DNA of 64,000 bases from Larkinella sp. C7 (GTDB lineage Bacteria > Bacteroidota > Bacteroidia > Cytophagales > Spirosomataceae), in contig NZ_VBSL01000007.1 in NCBI RefSeq assembly GCF_006149005.1, forward strand, positions 287,233 through 351,232. The letters run 5' to 3'. The position numbers and the translations under genes are program-made. Below the pieces are notes generated by a model that did not search any database, was not told where the DNA came from, and saw only the letters and a program-made list of their open reading frames with translations. Positions 30,303 to 40,100 of this stretch are shown here, piece after piece; the stretch's first letter is position 1, and every line of letters begins with the position of its first letter.

Positions 30303-30485
30303 GTATTCCGTGAGCTACCCCGGAGGGGTTTACTGTTAATAGTCCAACCAGGTAATCGTTTTGAGCCCCGGTAGGGGCGTTCTAATGTCTGTTTTGGAAT
30401 TTAGAACGCTCCTCCGGAGCTTAAATACTATTCAGGATTTTTGACTATTAACAGTAAACCCCTTCCGGGGTAGCTCGCGGAATAC
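30303..30485. repeat. Nested palindromic element A (183 bp)
   Basis: The outer arms (30303-30343 and 30443-30485) are inverted copies of about 42 nt with one mismatch and one 1-nt indel. Each carries a CCCCGG..GGGG core and the word CTGTTAATAG. Inside is a second inverted repeat of about 22 nt with core GCTCCGGAGGAGCGTTCT (right arm) and a diverged left arm. It has the same plan as element B at 35207-35396. It lies between the dehydratase stop and the metallophosphoesterase start, so it probably separates transcription units. It looks like a non-autonomous mobile or REP-like repeat; no transposase is nearby. Confidence 0.8.
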
Positions 30486-30538
30486 TTTCAAAAGAGGGGT
30501 CCTTTCAAAAAGAAATTTGGCCTGTCAACTTACTCTTT

Positions 30539-31909
30539 TTACGGCCGGATGATGGTGCCGTCAATTTTCCGGACCTGCCAGTTCGATTTCGTGCCGATGG
30601 GGTATTTAGCCGCTTCCTTCTCGTTGATGTCGACGCCCAGACCCGGCACTTCGTTGACCGACATATAGCCTTTGTTCATCGTGGGACAACCACTGAAAAC
30701 CTCTTTCATTTTGTCCGAAAACTGCACCGCTTCCTGAATTCCGAAGTTCCAGACTGCCAGGTCAATGTGCGCATGAGCCGCGTGACCGACCGGCGACACG
30801 TCGCCCGGGCCGTGCCAGGCCGTCCGAACGTTGAACCATTCGCCCAGCCGCGCCACTTTCATGGCGGGTGTAATACCGCCGATCTGCGAAACGTGAATCC
30901 GGATGAAATCGAACCACTGGTTCACCATCGGCTCTTTGAATTCGTTGATGTTGTTGAACAGCTCACCCATCGCAATCGGCACCGACGTCGCCTGACGCAG
31001 TTGCGCAAACCACTTCATGTTTTCGGGCGAAAACGGATCTTCGATGAAAAACGGACGGTATTCTTCCACCTGCTTGATCATGTTGATGGCGTCGATGGGT
31101 TGCACCCGCTCGTGGATGTCGTGCAGCAATTCAATTTCGTCACCGCACTGTTTCCGAACGACCTCGAACATTTTCGGAACCGATTTCAGGTACATCCGCT
31201 CGTTCATGTAATTGTCGGTGGCACCGCCAAAACCGGCGGCTTTGAAATCGGGCGTTGCCGAATTGGCCCCAACCGCCCCGTAGCCACCCTGCTGAATGCG
31301 GATGTACTGAAATCCCTGCTCCATGAATTTTTTCACGCTGTCGGCAGCCGCTTCGGGCGTGTTGCCGCCCGCGTGGGTATAACACGGAATCGCAAACCGC
31401 GCTTTTCCGCCCAGCAACTGGTACACCGGCATGTTGGCCCGTTTGCCTTTGATGTCCCACAACGCCTGATCGAGTCCCGAAAGGGCGTTGTTCAGAACCG
31501 GGCCGTTGCGCCAGTAGGAGCTGACATAAGCCGCCTGCCACATGTCTTCGATGTTATCCACATCTTTTCCCACACAGAATTCATTCAGGTACGTATTGAT
31601 GGCGACGATGACCACGGCCGCCCGCTGGGTGAACGTCGCGCAGCCCAAACCGTATAAACCGGGTTCGGTCGTTTCGACTTTGACGACGATGAGGTTGGAA
31701 CCCTGCGGGGCTGTGGCGATGGCTTTCACCGATTTGATTTTGACCGGCGCCATCGCTTTGGCGTAGGAAGGTGTGCCTTGCCGTTCGCGGGCTTCGGCGG
31801 TCGACATTCCCCCAAACAAGCCCAGCAAACCGGCTGAGGAACCGAAACCTATTTTTTTCAACGTCTCGCGACGGCTGTTCATTTCGGCGAAGTTTTCGTT
31901 TTTTTCCAT
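30539..31909 (-). CDS. Tat-exported mandelate racemase/enolase-superfamily protein, probable sugar-acid dehydratase
   Basis: The 456-aa protein has a Tat-type signal (NSRRETLKKIGFG) and an enolase-superfamily fold. Metal ligands are likely Asp264, Glu290 (IEDPF) and Glu316 (MGELF), with catalytic His266 (HDIHE) and His366 (AWHGPGD). This set matches the D-mannonate/D-gluconate dehydratase (ManD/RspA-like) branch. Known members are usually cytoplasmic; here export is predicted. It lies 39 bp downstream of a PQQ sugar dehydrogenase gene, so oxidation of a sugar to an acid followed by dehydration in the periplasm is a reasonable inference. Confidence 0.82.
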   Translation of the reverse strand: MEKNENFAEMNSRRETLKKIGFGSSAGLLGLFGGMSTAEARERQGTPSYAKAMAPVKIKSVKAIATAPQGSNLIVVKVETTEPGLYGLGCATFTQRAAVVIVAINTYLNEFCVGKDVDNIEDMWQAAYVSSYWRNGPVLNNALSGLDQALWDIKGKRANMPVYQLLGGKARFAIPCYTHAGGNTPEAAADSVKKFMEQGFQYIRIQQGGYGAVGANSATPDFKAAGFGGATDNYMNERMYLKSVPKMFEVVRKQCGDEIELLHDIHERVQPIDAINMIKQVEEYRPFFIEDPFSPENMKWFAQLRQATSVPIAMGELFNNINEFKEPMVNQWFDFIRIHVSQIGGITPAMKVARLGEWFNVRTAWHGPGDVSPVGHAAHAHIDLAVWNFGIQEAVQFSDKMKEVFSGCPTMNKGYMSVNEVPGLGVDINEKEAAKYPIGTKSNWQVRKIDGTIIRP

Positions 31910-31948
31910 GGGTACAGATAAGGGTTTAGATGCAAGTTGTGAATAGGT

Positions 31949-34168
31949 TTAAGGCAAGGCAAAAGCAATGTACGAACCACCCGGTTTATGGCCGTTTTTG
32001 ACCCCGCCGGCGGCAATGACCACGTATTGTTTCTGGCCGACCTGGTACGTGATCGGCGTGGCAAAGCCACCCGCCGGAAGCTGGTATTCCCAGACGACTT
32101 TGCCGGTTTTTTTATCAAAAGCCCGGATTCGTTCGTCTTTGGTACCGGCAATAAAGACCAGACCCCCTGCCGTAACGATCGGTCCGCCGTAATTTTCGGT
32201 ACCCGTAATCGGCACGCCTTTTTTCGTTAACTCCGGAAATTCGCCCAGCGGAACCCGCCACAGGTATTCACCGGTATTCAAATCGATGGCGTTTAGCGTT
32301 CCCCAGGGCGGTTTGACGGCCGGATAACCGTCTGGATCAAAAAACCGGGTGTAGCCATTGTTGATGTAAGGCGGAATATAGGGGAAATCTACTTTTTCGT
32401 TGGTTCCGGTCAAAACCGGTGCGTTGTGCTGATCCTGACTTTCGGCCGGTTTGGGTTCCGGCGTTTTGGTATCGGCATTGAGCAAATAGCGGACGAGCGT
32501 GAAACGGTCCTGATCGGAAAGGTGCTGGAACGAGGGCATCCGACCCCGGCCGGATCGTAAAACCGCATTGATTTCCTGACCCGAAAGCCGCTTGCCCAGA
32601 TCGATCAGGCTGGGATATTCCTGTCCGCTGCCTTTGCGGTCGGGACCGTGGCAAGCCATGCAATTGGCCTGATACAGCGTTTTTCCTTTCGAAGCAATCT
32701 CGGCATTTCGGGCCGCCAGATCCGACATTCTCAAATCCCAGACCATTTCGTTCGAATTCTGGTACAGAATTCCCTGTGGATCGCTGGCGTTTCCACCCCA
32801 TTCGGCGCCACCCCCAATGCCGAAAAACAGCGTTCCTTCCAGGCTGGGCGGCATGAATTTGTCACCGGAACGGGTTTTCAGAAACTTCGCTTTGACGAAC
32901 GCATGCGCTTCGGGGGTCCGATTGGTAATGTCGGCTTCGGTGAAAACCTGCCGGGCGAAAGGGGCGGGTTTCGTCGGAAATTTTTGCGTCGGCCACGGAA
33001 CCTCGCCGGGCAGGGCGGGCGAAGTCGGAACCTGCCGTTCTTCCACCGGGAAAAGCGACTCGCCGGTATCGCGGTTCAGGACGTACACCAGACCGTCTTT
33101 GGTCGTCTGGGCTACGGCATCGACGGTTTTTCCGTTGTGCTTCACCGTCACCAGGTTGGGCGGACAGGGCAGATCGCGGTCCCACAGGTCGTGGTGAATC
33201 GTCTGGTAAAACCACTGCATGTTGCCGGTTTCGGCATTTAGTGCCAGAATGCAATCGGAGTAGAGATTCTGCCCGGCCCGAATACCGCCGTAGAAATCGA
33301 CCGAAGGCGAACCCGTTCCGAAATACACCGTGCCGCGCTTTTCGTCGAGCACCATGCCGGCCCAGTTGTTGGCCCCACCAATGCGTTTGTAGGCGTCCTT
33401 GGGCCAGGTTTCGTAGCCTTTTTCGCCCGGTTGCGGAATGGTGTGAAAAACCCACCGCACTTTTCCCGTCCGGATGTCGAAGCCCCGAACGTGGCCCGGT
33501 GCCGCGTCTCCCTGTTCCGAAACCGCCGACCCCAGCACCAGAATGTCTTTGTAAATAACGCCCGGCGTCGTGGAGGTCACCGACAGTTTGCTCAGATCCC
33601 GTTTCGATTCGTCTTGCAGGCCTTCCCGCAAATCGACTTCGCCGTTTTGGCCAAAACCGGCAACGGGTTCGCCCGTCAGTGCATTGAGCGCATACAGCGT
33701 AGAACCGGCGGAATACAGAATGCGTTTGTCGGTGCCCGGTCCGCCGTCGCGGCTTTCCCAATACATAACGCCCCGGCTCTGGTTAAACCGGGGTGATTTG
33801 TTTTTGAACGGATCGAAAAGCCAGCGTTGTTTGCCCGTTCCGGCATCGACCGCAAAAACCTTGAGCATGGGCGTCAGACCATAGAGAATCCCGTTAATGA
33901 CAATGGGCTGGCATTGAATTTCGAGCGGTCTTCCGGCTTGGCCATCGGCACCAGCCGCGTCGAAGGTCCAGGCTACTTTGAGGTTTTTTACGTTTTGAAG
34001 ATTAATCTGGCTCAGAGATGAATAGCGGTTTCCGGCCTTATTGCCACCATAATAGGGCCAGTCCTGGTTCGTTGGCGGGTTGGTGTCGCTCCCTTCCCAA
34101 TTTGGAGCTTTGGCCGAAATGCCCAAAATCAATAGCCCCAGCACTGTACTTTGTAGCGCATACTTCAT
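31949..34168 (-). CDS. PQQ-dependent sugar dehydrogenase with inserted cytochrome c domain
   Basis: The 739-aa protein has a signal peptide and the eight-bladed quinoprotein propeller. The first blade is DWPYYGGNKAGNRYSSLSQI. Other family signs are GVIYKDILVLGS and GTENYGGPIVTAGGLVFIAG near the C-terminus. A cytochrome c domain with CMACHGPD (near residue 500) is inserted in the propeller. It would oxidise a periplasmic sugar or alcohol and pass electrons to the respiratory chain through its haem. It belongs to the minus-strand sugar locus with SusC/SusD. Substrate is unknown. Confidence 0.9.
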   Translation of the reverse strand: MKYALQSTVLGLLILGISAKAPNWEGSDTNPPTNQDWPYYGGNKAGNRYSSLSQINLQNVKNLKVAWTFDAAGADGQAGRPLEIQCQPIVINGILYGLTPMLKVFAVDAGTGKQRWLFDPFKNKSPRFNQSRGVMYWESRDGGPGTDKRILYSAGSTLYALNALTGEPVAGFGQNGEVDLREGLQDESKRDLSKLSVTSTTPGVIYKDILVLGSAVSEQGDAAPGHVRGFDIRTGKVRWVFHTIPQPGEKGYETWPKDAYKRIGGANNWAGMVLDEKRGTVYFGTGSPSVDFYGGIRAGQNLYSDCILALNAETGNMQWFYQTIHHDLWDRDLPCPPNLVTVKHNGKTVDAVAQTTKDGLVYVLNRDTGESLFPVEERQVPTSPALPGEVPWPTQKFPTKPAPFARQVFTEADITNRTPEAHAFVKAKFLKTRSGDKFMPPSLEGTLFFGIGGGAEWGGNASDPQGILYQNSNEMVWDLRMSDLAARNAEIASKGKTLYQANCMACHGPDRKGSGQEYPSLIDLGKRLSGQEINAVLRSGRGRMPSFQHLSDQDRFTLVRYLLNADTKTPEPKPAESQDQHNAPVLTGTNEKVDFPYIPPYINNGYTRFFDPDGYPAVKPPWGTLNAIDLNTGEYLWRVPLGEFPELTKKGVPITGTENYGGPIVTAGGLVFIAGTKDERIRAFDKKTGKVVWEYQLPAGGFATPITYQVGQKQYVVIAAGGVKNGHKPGGSYIAFALP

Positions 34169-34192
34169 GATGGTATCCAGAAAAAAGATGGA

Positions 34193-35179
34193 TTAGTGAG
34201 TCGATGCGGTTTTGGGCAGTGTATAAAAGTCGTACGAAATTTTCCACCTGAACGTCTGACCCGGATCGGCTTTGATTTTGATGTAAGGCTCGGGACACAC
34301 CGTGGTGTGAATCGACCAGAAGGCCAGTTGTACAATGGGCTGATCGCCGACTACCCGGACGCCGGACCCGGTTCTGGTGTTTTCAACGCGGAAATCATAG
34401 TCTTTGGCCGTGTCGCCAAAACCGGTCAGGTAGCAATGCGTGCTTTCGCCTTTGGGTAACGCCTTTAGGTACGTAAACCGGTTGCCCTGCACATCGGCGA
34501 AGGTGCCGATTCCCCGTGTCGGTTTAACCTGCAAGGCAAATGGAAACGTGACCGAAATGTCCGGCCCGGTTTGCTGATTGTCGAGCATGAAAAAGTTGTG
34601 GTCATACACCGTCGTTTCAATGGTTTTCTTTCCGGTATTTTTCAGGCGGTGTTCCAGAACCAGCACCGGTTTGCCTTTTAAAAGCTTCACGGTTTTCTGG
34701 TAGCGATACGAATACCCCGCAGCATCGGTCAGTTCGTGGGTAAAAACGACTTCATCGTGACCAGTTTTGACGGCCCATTTTCCGGGATTGACCGTGGCGT
34801 ACGGCGTCGCAAACCGGTAGGGCGAGTCCTTTGCTTTGCGCAGCGAACCGACGCCAATCTTCAGGAAATCGTCCCCCGGTTTGGCTTCGTCGTAGCCAAT
34901 GGGCGTAAATTCTTCGACCGGGCCGCTGATGGCGTCGTGCCCTTTCGGATCGTATTTCTCGAACCACTGACCAAAAAAAGAATGCTCTTTATAGTCCAGG
35001 CTGGCAATCACGCCCGACCAGTCGAACCGGACACCCTGATAATACCCGTTGACCGAATCGGGCAGATACAGTTTCGCCCGGATGATCCCGTTGGTTATTT
35101 CCGCCTGCGGAAACGGTGGCAGGAGGGTGGTACTGGTGAAACTGAGGAGAATGGCGAAAAAAACGACGATTTTTTTCAT
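34193..35179 (-). CDS. Secreted protein with likely galactose-mutarotase-like fold
   Basis: The start at 35179 gives a signal peptide (MKKIVVFFAILLSFTSTTLL) and 328 aa. A longer open frame to 35344 runs through palindromic element B and is rejected. The body is beta-rich with YYQGVRFDWSGVIASL near the N-terminus, HRLKNTGKKTIETTVYDHNFF in the middle and CPEPYIKIKADPGQTFRW near the end. This resembles aldose-1-epimerase/mutarotase-like carbohydrate-binding folds. It lies between SusD and the PQQ dehydrogenase, so a role in handling the same sugar is plausible. I do not recognise an exact family. Confidence 0.6.
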   Translation of the reverse strand: MKKIVVFFAILLSFTSTTLLPPFPQAEITNGIIRAKLYLPDSVNGYYQGVRFDWSGVIASLDYKEHSFFGQWFEKYDPKGHDAISGPVEEFTPIGYDEAKPGDDFLKIGVGSLRKAKDSPYRFATPYATVNPGKWAVKTGHDEVVFTHELTDAAGYSYRYQKTVKLLKGKPVLVLEHRLKNTGKKTIETTVYDHNFFMLDNQQTGPDISVTFPFALQVKPTRGIGTFADVQGNRFTYLKALPKGESTHCYLTGFGDTAKDYDFRVENTRTGSGVRVVGDQPIVQLAFWSIHTTVCPEPYIKIKADPGQTFRWKISYDFYTLPKTASTH

Positions 35180-35206
35180 AAGCAAAACTAACCCCAATAG
35201 ATTCTG

Positions 35207-35396
35207 TTGTGCCGCCGAATGACCCCGGCGGGGTGTCCTGTTAATAGCAATAGCGGATCGATCGATTGTTTTAAGCTCCGGAGGAGCGTCCTGAAATCCC
35301 AAACCGCTATCCAGGACGCTCCTCCGGAGCTTGTATAAAATCATAATTCGGATGGCTATTAACAGGACACCCCGCCGGGGTCATTCGGCGGCACAA
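35207..35396. repeat. Nested palindromic element B (190 bp)
   Basis: The outer arms (35207-35248 and 35355-35396) are a perfect 42-bp inverted repeat, and one mismatch further out the match continues for a few bases. The inner arms (35273-35293 and 35312-35332) are a perfect 21-bp inverted repeat with core GCTCCGGAGGAGCGTCCTG. A short TAGCGG/CCGCTA pair lies between them. The plan, the CTGTTAATAG word and the inner core are shared with element A. It separates the second susD from the mutarotase-like gene. Confidence 0.88.
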
Positions 35397-35423
35397 TAGA
35401 GCTGTTAGGGTTGAATGAATTGA

Positions 35424-37169
35424 TCAATACCCGGGATTTTGCTTCATATTGATGTTCGAGTTGATCTCGTCGATGGGAATGGGCTGCGCGTAATCGGTGG
35501 CTTCCCACTGAATGGTTCCGCCCCGAATGCGCTGGTAATAAGCCGCTTCCTGTGCCCCCAACTGCCAGCGACGAACATCGATCCACCAGTGGCCTTCGCC
35601 GAACAATTCTGCCCAGCGTTCGTACTTGAGCGGATCGGATTTAAGAACCGCATCGGTGGCTTTCGTGGCATCGGTCAGGCTTTTGTAATCGACCGGCGAC
35701 GCGGTATTGACCGGATAGCCGTAAGCCCGCCGTTTTACCTTGTTGACGTATTCCAGCGCCGTGGCATTGTCACCGGTACGCATGAGCGTTTCGGCATACA
35801 GAAGATACACGTCGGCTAACCGCAGCAGCAGAATGTTGTTGCCATTGGCCATGTTGACTTCGGTTTCGGTAGCGTCGACCGTCAGGTATTTCCGGAAACT
35901 CCAGGCTTCCATGTCCATTTCGCTGATGTCGAGGAAGTGCGAAATTGGTCGTTTTTTGCCGCTTACAGTCATGCTATCCACGTAAGGCTGCCAGCATGAC
36001 ACCCACAGGCGCGGGTCCACGGTTTTGTTCTGCCGCGCCAGCACCGAGCGGGTGATATACGCCGGATCGACGTTGGTGGCCAGCGGTTGCGTGGTACCGG
36101 CTTTGAAGTAATGGCCTTCGTTAAAGCCAAACCGGGTGAGATTTTTGGCGTGCGGAAACACGTTCGACCAGGCCGAAGCCGCGGGCAGGTTGTTGTCGCT
36201 CACGTAGGTGGGGGCCAAAACCATTCCAATGCTCGATCCCATTGAGGTTTCCGTGTTGCCACGGGCGGTCATATCCACGTTCAGGTTCATTTCCAGCAAC
36301 GATTCGGAATTGAATTCGTTTTTGCCGTTGAACATGGTTTTGTAGACATCAAACGAAACGAGCGACTTGCCACTGTTGGTGATCACATCCGCCAGCGAGG
36401 TTTTTGCGTTGGTCCAGTCCTGGGTGTAGACGTAGGCTTTGCCGAGGGCTGCCTTAACCGCCCAGCCGCTGATTTTGTGTTTATCGTTCGCGCCCGTCCA
36501 GGTTTTGCCGGCCAGCAGCGTCTCCGCAGCTTTCAGATCGCTGATGATAAAATCCCAGACCTGCTTCACCGTGGCCCGTTCGACCTGCGTCTGATCGAGG
36601 CTGGTCGACGCTTCGGTGATGATGGGAACGCCCAGTTTGTCGCCACCCTGGCCGTCGATGATCATGGCTTCTCCCCAGATCGTGATCAGGTACTGATAAT
36701 ACCAGGCGCGGAGGAAAAGGGCCTGACCTTTCATCAGGTCAATAGCCGCTTTATCGGTTTGCGAAGTTGCTTTGGGGCGGTATTTTTCAATGTTGACCAG
36801 CAGCGTATTGGCCCGCTGAACGCCTTTCCAGGTGTCCCGCCAGGTTTCCGACAGAAAACCGTCGTTGGGCTGTGAGTTGTTCTGCCCGAGCTGAATCCAG
36901 GTTGGTGTTCCCTGCCAGCTCAGGTCGGCCGTATGGTCCCACATGTAATAGGCTTTCCCGTAAATGTTGTGGCCGAACAGGCCCGCGGAGTGCTGTGTCC
37001 CGTAGACACCGGTCAGCAATTGTTCCAGATCCGTCACCGAACCGGGGTAATTGTTGGTGGAAAGCGCACCGGGATTGGTCACATCGATAAAATCTTCTTT
37101 ACAGCCGGCCAAACCGAGCAGGGCCGTAAAGAGGGTTATTTTCAGAAATGGCTTCATCGTATGAAACAT
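35424..37169 (-). CDS. SusD/RagB-family surface lipoprotein (locus 2)
   Basis: The 581-aa protein carries a lipoprotein signal with Cys23 (LGLAGC). The ATG at 37157 (MKPFLKITLFTALL) is an equally good start. SusD-family features are the opening FIDVTNPGALSTNNYPG, the RagB C-terminal part LLLRLADVYLLYAETLMR and ELFGEGHWWIDVRRW, and the end MKQNPGY. It follows the second susC with a 30-bp gap. It should bind the glycan or sugar imported by that receptor. Confidence 0.95.
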   Translation of the reverse strand: MFHTMKPFLKITLFTALLGLAGCKEDFIDVTNPGALSTNNYPGSVTDLEQLLTGVYGTQHSAGLFGHNIYGKAYYMWDHTADLSWQGTPTWIQLGQNNSQPNDGFLSETWRDTWKGVQRANTLLVNIEKYRPKATSQTDKAAIDLMKGQALFLRAWYYQYLITIWGEAMIIDGQGGDKLGVPIITEASTSLDQTQVERATVKQVWDFIISDLKAAETLLAGKTWTGANDKHKISGWAVKAALGKAYVYTQDWTNAKTSLADVITNSGKSLVSFDVYKTMFNGKNEFNSESLLEMNLNVDMTARGNTETSMGSSIGMVLAPTYVSDNNLPAASAWSNVFPHAKNLTRFGFNEGHYFKAGTTQPLATNVDPAYITRSVLARQNKTVDPRLWVSCWQPYVDSMTVSGKKRPISHFLDISEMDMEAWSFRKYLTVDATETEVNMANGNNILLLRLADVYLLYAETLMRTGDNATALEYVNKVKRRAYGYPVNTASPVDYKSLTDATKATDAVLKSDPLKYERWAELFGEGHWWIDVRRWQLGAQEAAYYQRIRGGTIQWEATDYAQPIPIDEINSNINMKQNPGY

Positions 37170-37199
37170 AGTTGTATCAACTGAGTAAGGTCTGGAGAA

Positions 37200-40100
37200 T
37201 TAGAAACTGGCATCGATGCCCATCGACAGGAGCGTGGTGCGCGGATACGAATAGATCGCATCGATTCCGCGTCCGGTCGTTCCGTTGCGTCCCATCACCT
37301 CGGGGTCCAGGCCCGAATACTTCGTCAGCGTCATCAGGTTTTGCCCCTGCATGTAAATGCGGATGCTGCCCATTTTGATCTTGTTGGTGATCACCGACGG
37401 CAGCGTATAACCAACCTGGAGATTGCGCAATTTCAGATAGGCACCGTTTTCCACGTAATAGTCCGAGATGCGGGTATAGTTGGAATTCGGATCGCGAACG
37501 TAGTTGCCGGAAGCATCCTGGTAGCCAACGCGCGGCCGGTCGGTCAGGCCATTTCCGTTGAAGAAAGAGGTCTGGAAAATATCGCCCGTGGTGTTGTAGT
37601 CTCCCACAAAAAACTGCGTGTAGTAGCGGTTGGCATTGTAAATGTCCAGCCCCTGCACACCCTGAAACAGAGCCGACACGTCGAATCCCTTCCAGCCCAG
37701 ATTCAGGGTTAAACCGTAGGTCATTTTGGGCCAGGGGTTACCAATGTAGGTTTTATCGTCGATGGTGATTCTTCCGTCGCCGTTCACATCCCTGAACTTC
37801 AGGTCACCGGCACCGGTTCCGGCGGCCTGATACACCACGCCCGTGGTGGGTTTACCGGCTGCTGCTGCTTTTTCCCGGGCTTGCTGGTTCAGCGTAGCCA
37901 CTTCTGCATCTGTTTGGAAAATCCCTTCCGTGATATACCCGAAATACTGACTCATGGCGTAACCGGCCTGCGTCCGGGCAATGGTACTTTCGAGGTAATC
38001 ACCCCCGGCACCGTCGTTGATCGGGTTGTTGTTCGTCCCGCTCAGTTGCTTGACGAGGTTTTTGTTGAAAGCGGCATTGGCGGCAACGCTGTAGGTAAAA
38101 GCCCCCACTTTGCCCCGGTAATCGATGGCGAGTTCAAGCCCTTTGTTGCTCATCTGGCCGATGTTGGTATACACCGTAGAGGCAGCAAAACCCGCTGACC
38201 GGGGAACCGGCACCTGGTAAATCATATCCTGGGTCTGGCGGCTATACCAGTCGATGGTTACGTTCAGGCGGTTGTTGAACAGCCCGATGTCGGCACCGAT
38301 GTCCGTCTGTTTTACTTCCTCCCACTTGATGTTTTCGTTGGGTAACTGGGCGGTCAGCGCATAGCCCTTGGAACGGCTGCCGTCCGGCAGACCGTGGATG
38401 TTCGTGCCACCCGTTCCGCCGTAAGATGCCTGATAGGTAAACTGCGGGATGTTGCTGGTGCTGCCCAATTTGCCGTAACTGGCGCGGAGCTTGAGGTTCG
38501 AGATGGCCGGGATATTCCGCATGAACGCTTCTTCGGTCACTTTCCAGCCTACCGAAAACGACGGGAATACCCCCCAGCGGTTGGCGGGACCAAACCGGTC
38601 AGAACCATCCCGGCGGACGTTGGCCGTCAGCAGGTATTTCCCGGCATAGGTGTAATTGATCCGGCCGAACTGCGACAAAAGACGGGTTTGGGGATATTCG
38701 CCACCACTGGCGCGGTAGGTGCTGGGGTCGGTGCTCAGACCCAGGTTATACGTAACGATTTGAAACCCCTGTGCTTCGGCCGACAGGTTGCTCAGATCCT
38801 GCTGATAGGCTTCATAACCTGCCATTGCTTTAAACTCGTGCTGACCAATGGTTTTGTCGTAGGTCAACACGAAGTTTCCCGTCAGGTTGCGTTGGTTCGT
38901 TTGCGTTCGGGTCAGGTAAGCGAGCGAGTTCCGGACCACCCCAAAGTCGTGGGCTTCGCGGAACGTGTAGTCGCGGCCACTGAAAATGGAGGCACCGAAT
39001 GTCGAGCGAAAATTCAACCCATTGACGATTTCCCAATCAAGGTACATATTGCCTTCAAGGGCATATTGATCGCTGAGCCGGTGATGGATCGCTTCCCAGC
39101 CGACCAGGTTTGGCCCCGTAAAAAACGAACCGGTTTTGGCCCAGCCGCCGAACGGATTGGTTTCGTCGCGGACGGCAACCAGCGGAGCCGAGCGAAACGG
39201 GTAGGTCGTGCTTTGCGCCGGATTGGTGCTCGTTCGCCAGGCAAACAGCGTTTCGCCGATTTTCAGGCGTTTGTTGATCTTAAAATCGGCATTCGACCGA
39301 ATCCCCCAGCGTTGAAACGAGTTATCGATGATCGTGCCGTCTTCGCGCTGGTAGTTGGCCGAGAGGTAGTAATTGGCTTTGGCGGAGGCTCCCGCCATCG
39401 AAAGCGAGTAACTCTGTTCTTTCCCGTTTTGATAAATTTCGTCGGCCCAGTCGGTATTGGGTAAGGTCGCCGGATCACCATATCCGCTCGTGTTGACGCC
39501 GAAGGCTTGTTTGGCCTTGATATAATCCGCCGTGTTCAGCATCTGATACAGATTCCGGGGTTGCCGAACGCCGTAATACGCATTGAAGTTGATGCTCATT
39601 TTGTCCATTTTGGTGCCGCGCTTCGTCGTCACCAGCACCACGCCCCCCGCAGCCTGCGCGCCGTAAATGGCAGCCGCACTGGCGTCTTTCAACACTTCGA
39701 TGGATTCGACATCCTGGAGGTTGAAGTTATTGCCCGCGCCCATCCGAATCCCATCCACGATATACAGAGGAGCCATACCGCCAATGGAGCCAATGCCACG
39801 GATGACAATATCGGAACCACCGCCCGGTGTGCCATCTGGTCTCGTTACCTGCACCCCGGCAGCCCGGCCCTGCAAAGCTTCGTTGACGCTCCGGACGGGC
39901 AGGTTTTTGATTTCCTCCGCCTTGACCGACGAGACCGACCCGGTTAGATCCGACCGTTTTTGGGTACCGTAACCGACCACGACCACTTCGCTGAGGTTCT
40001 TTGTGTCGGTTAATAGGCTGACGTTTACCTCCGTACGGTTTCCAACGGCAATTTCCTGGGAAGTATAGCCCACAAAACTGAACACCAGAACCGCATCGCC

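Noticed and set aside
35180..35344. Upstream extension of the mutarotase-like gene
   Set aside because: These 55 codons translate palindromic element B. The signal peptide begins at 35179.
38394..39464. 356-aa open frame antisense to the second susC
   Set aside because: Shadow frame; the susC translation on the other strand is clearly real.
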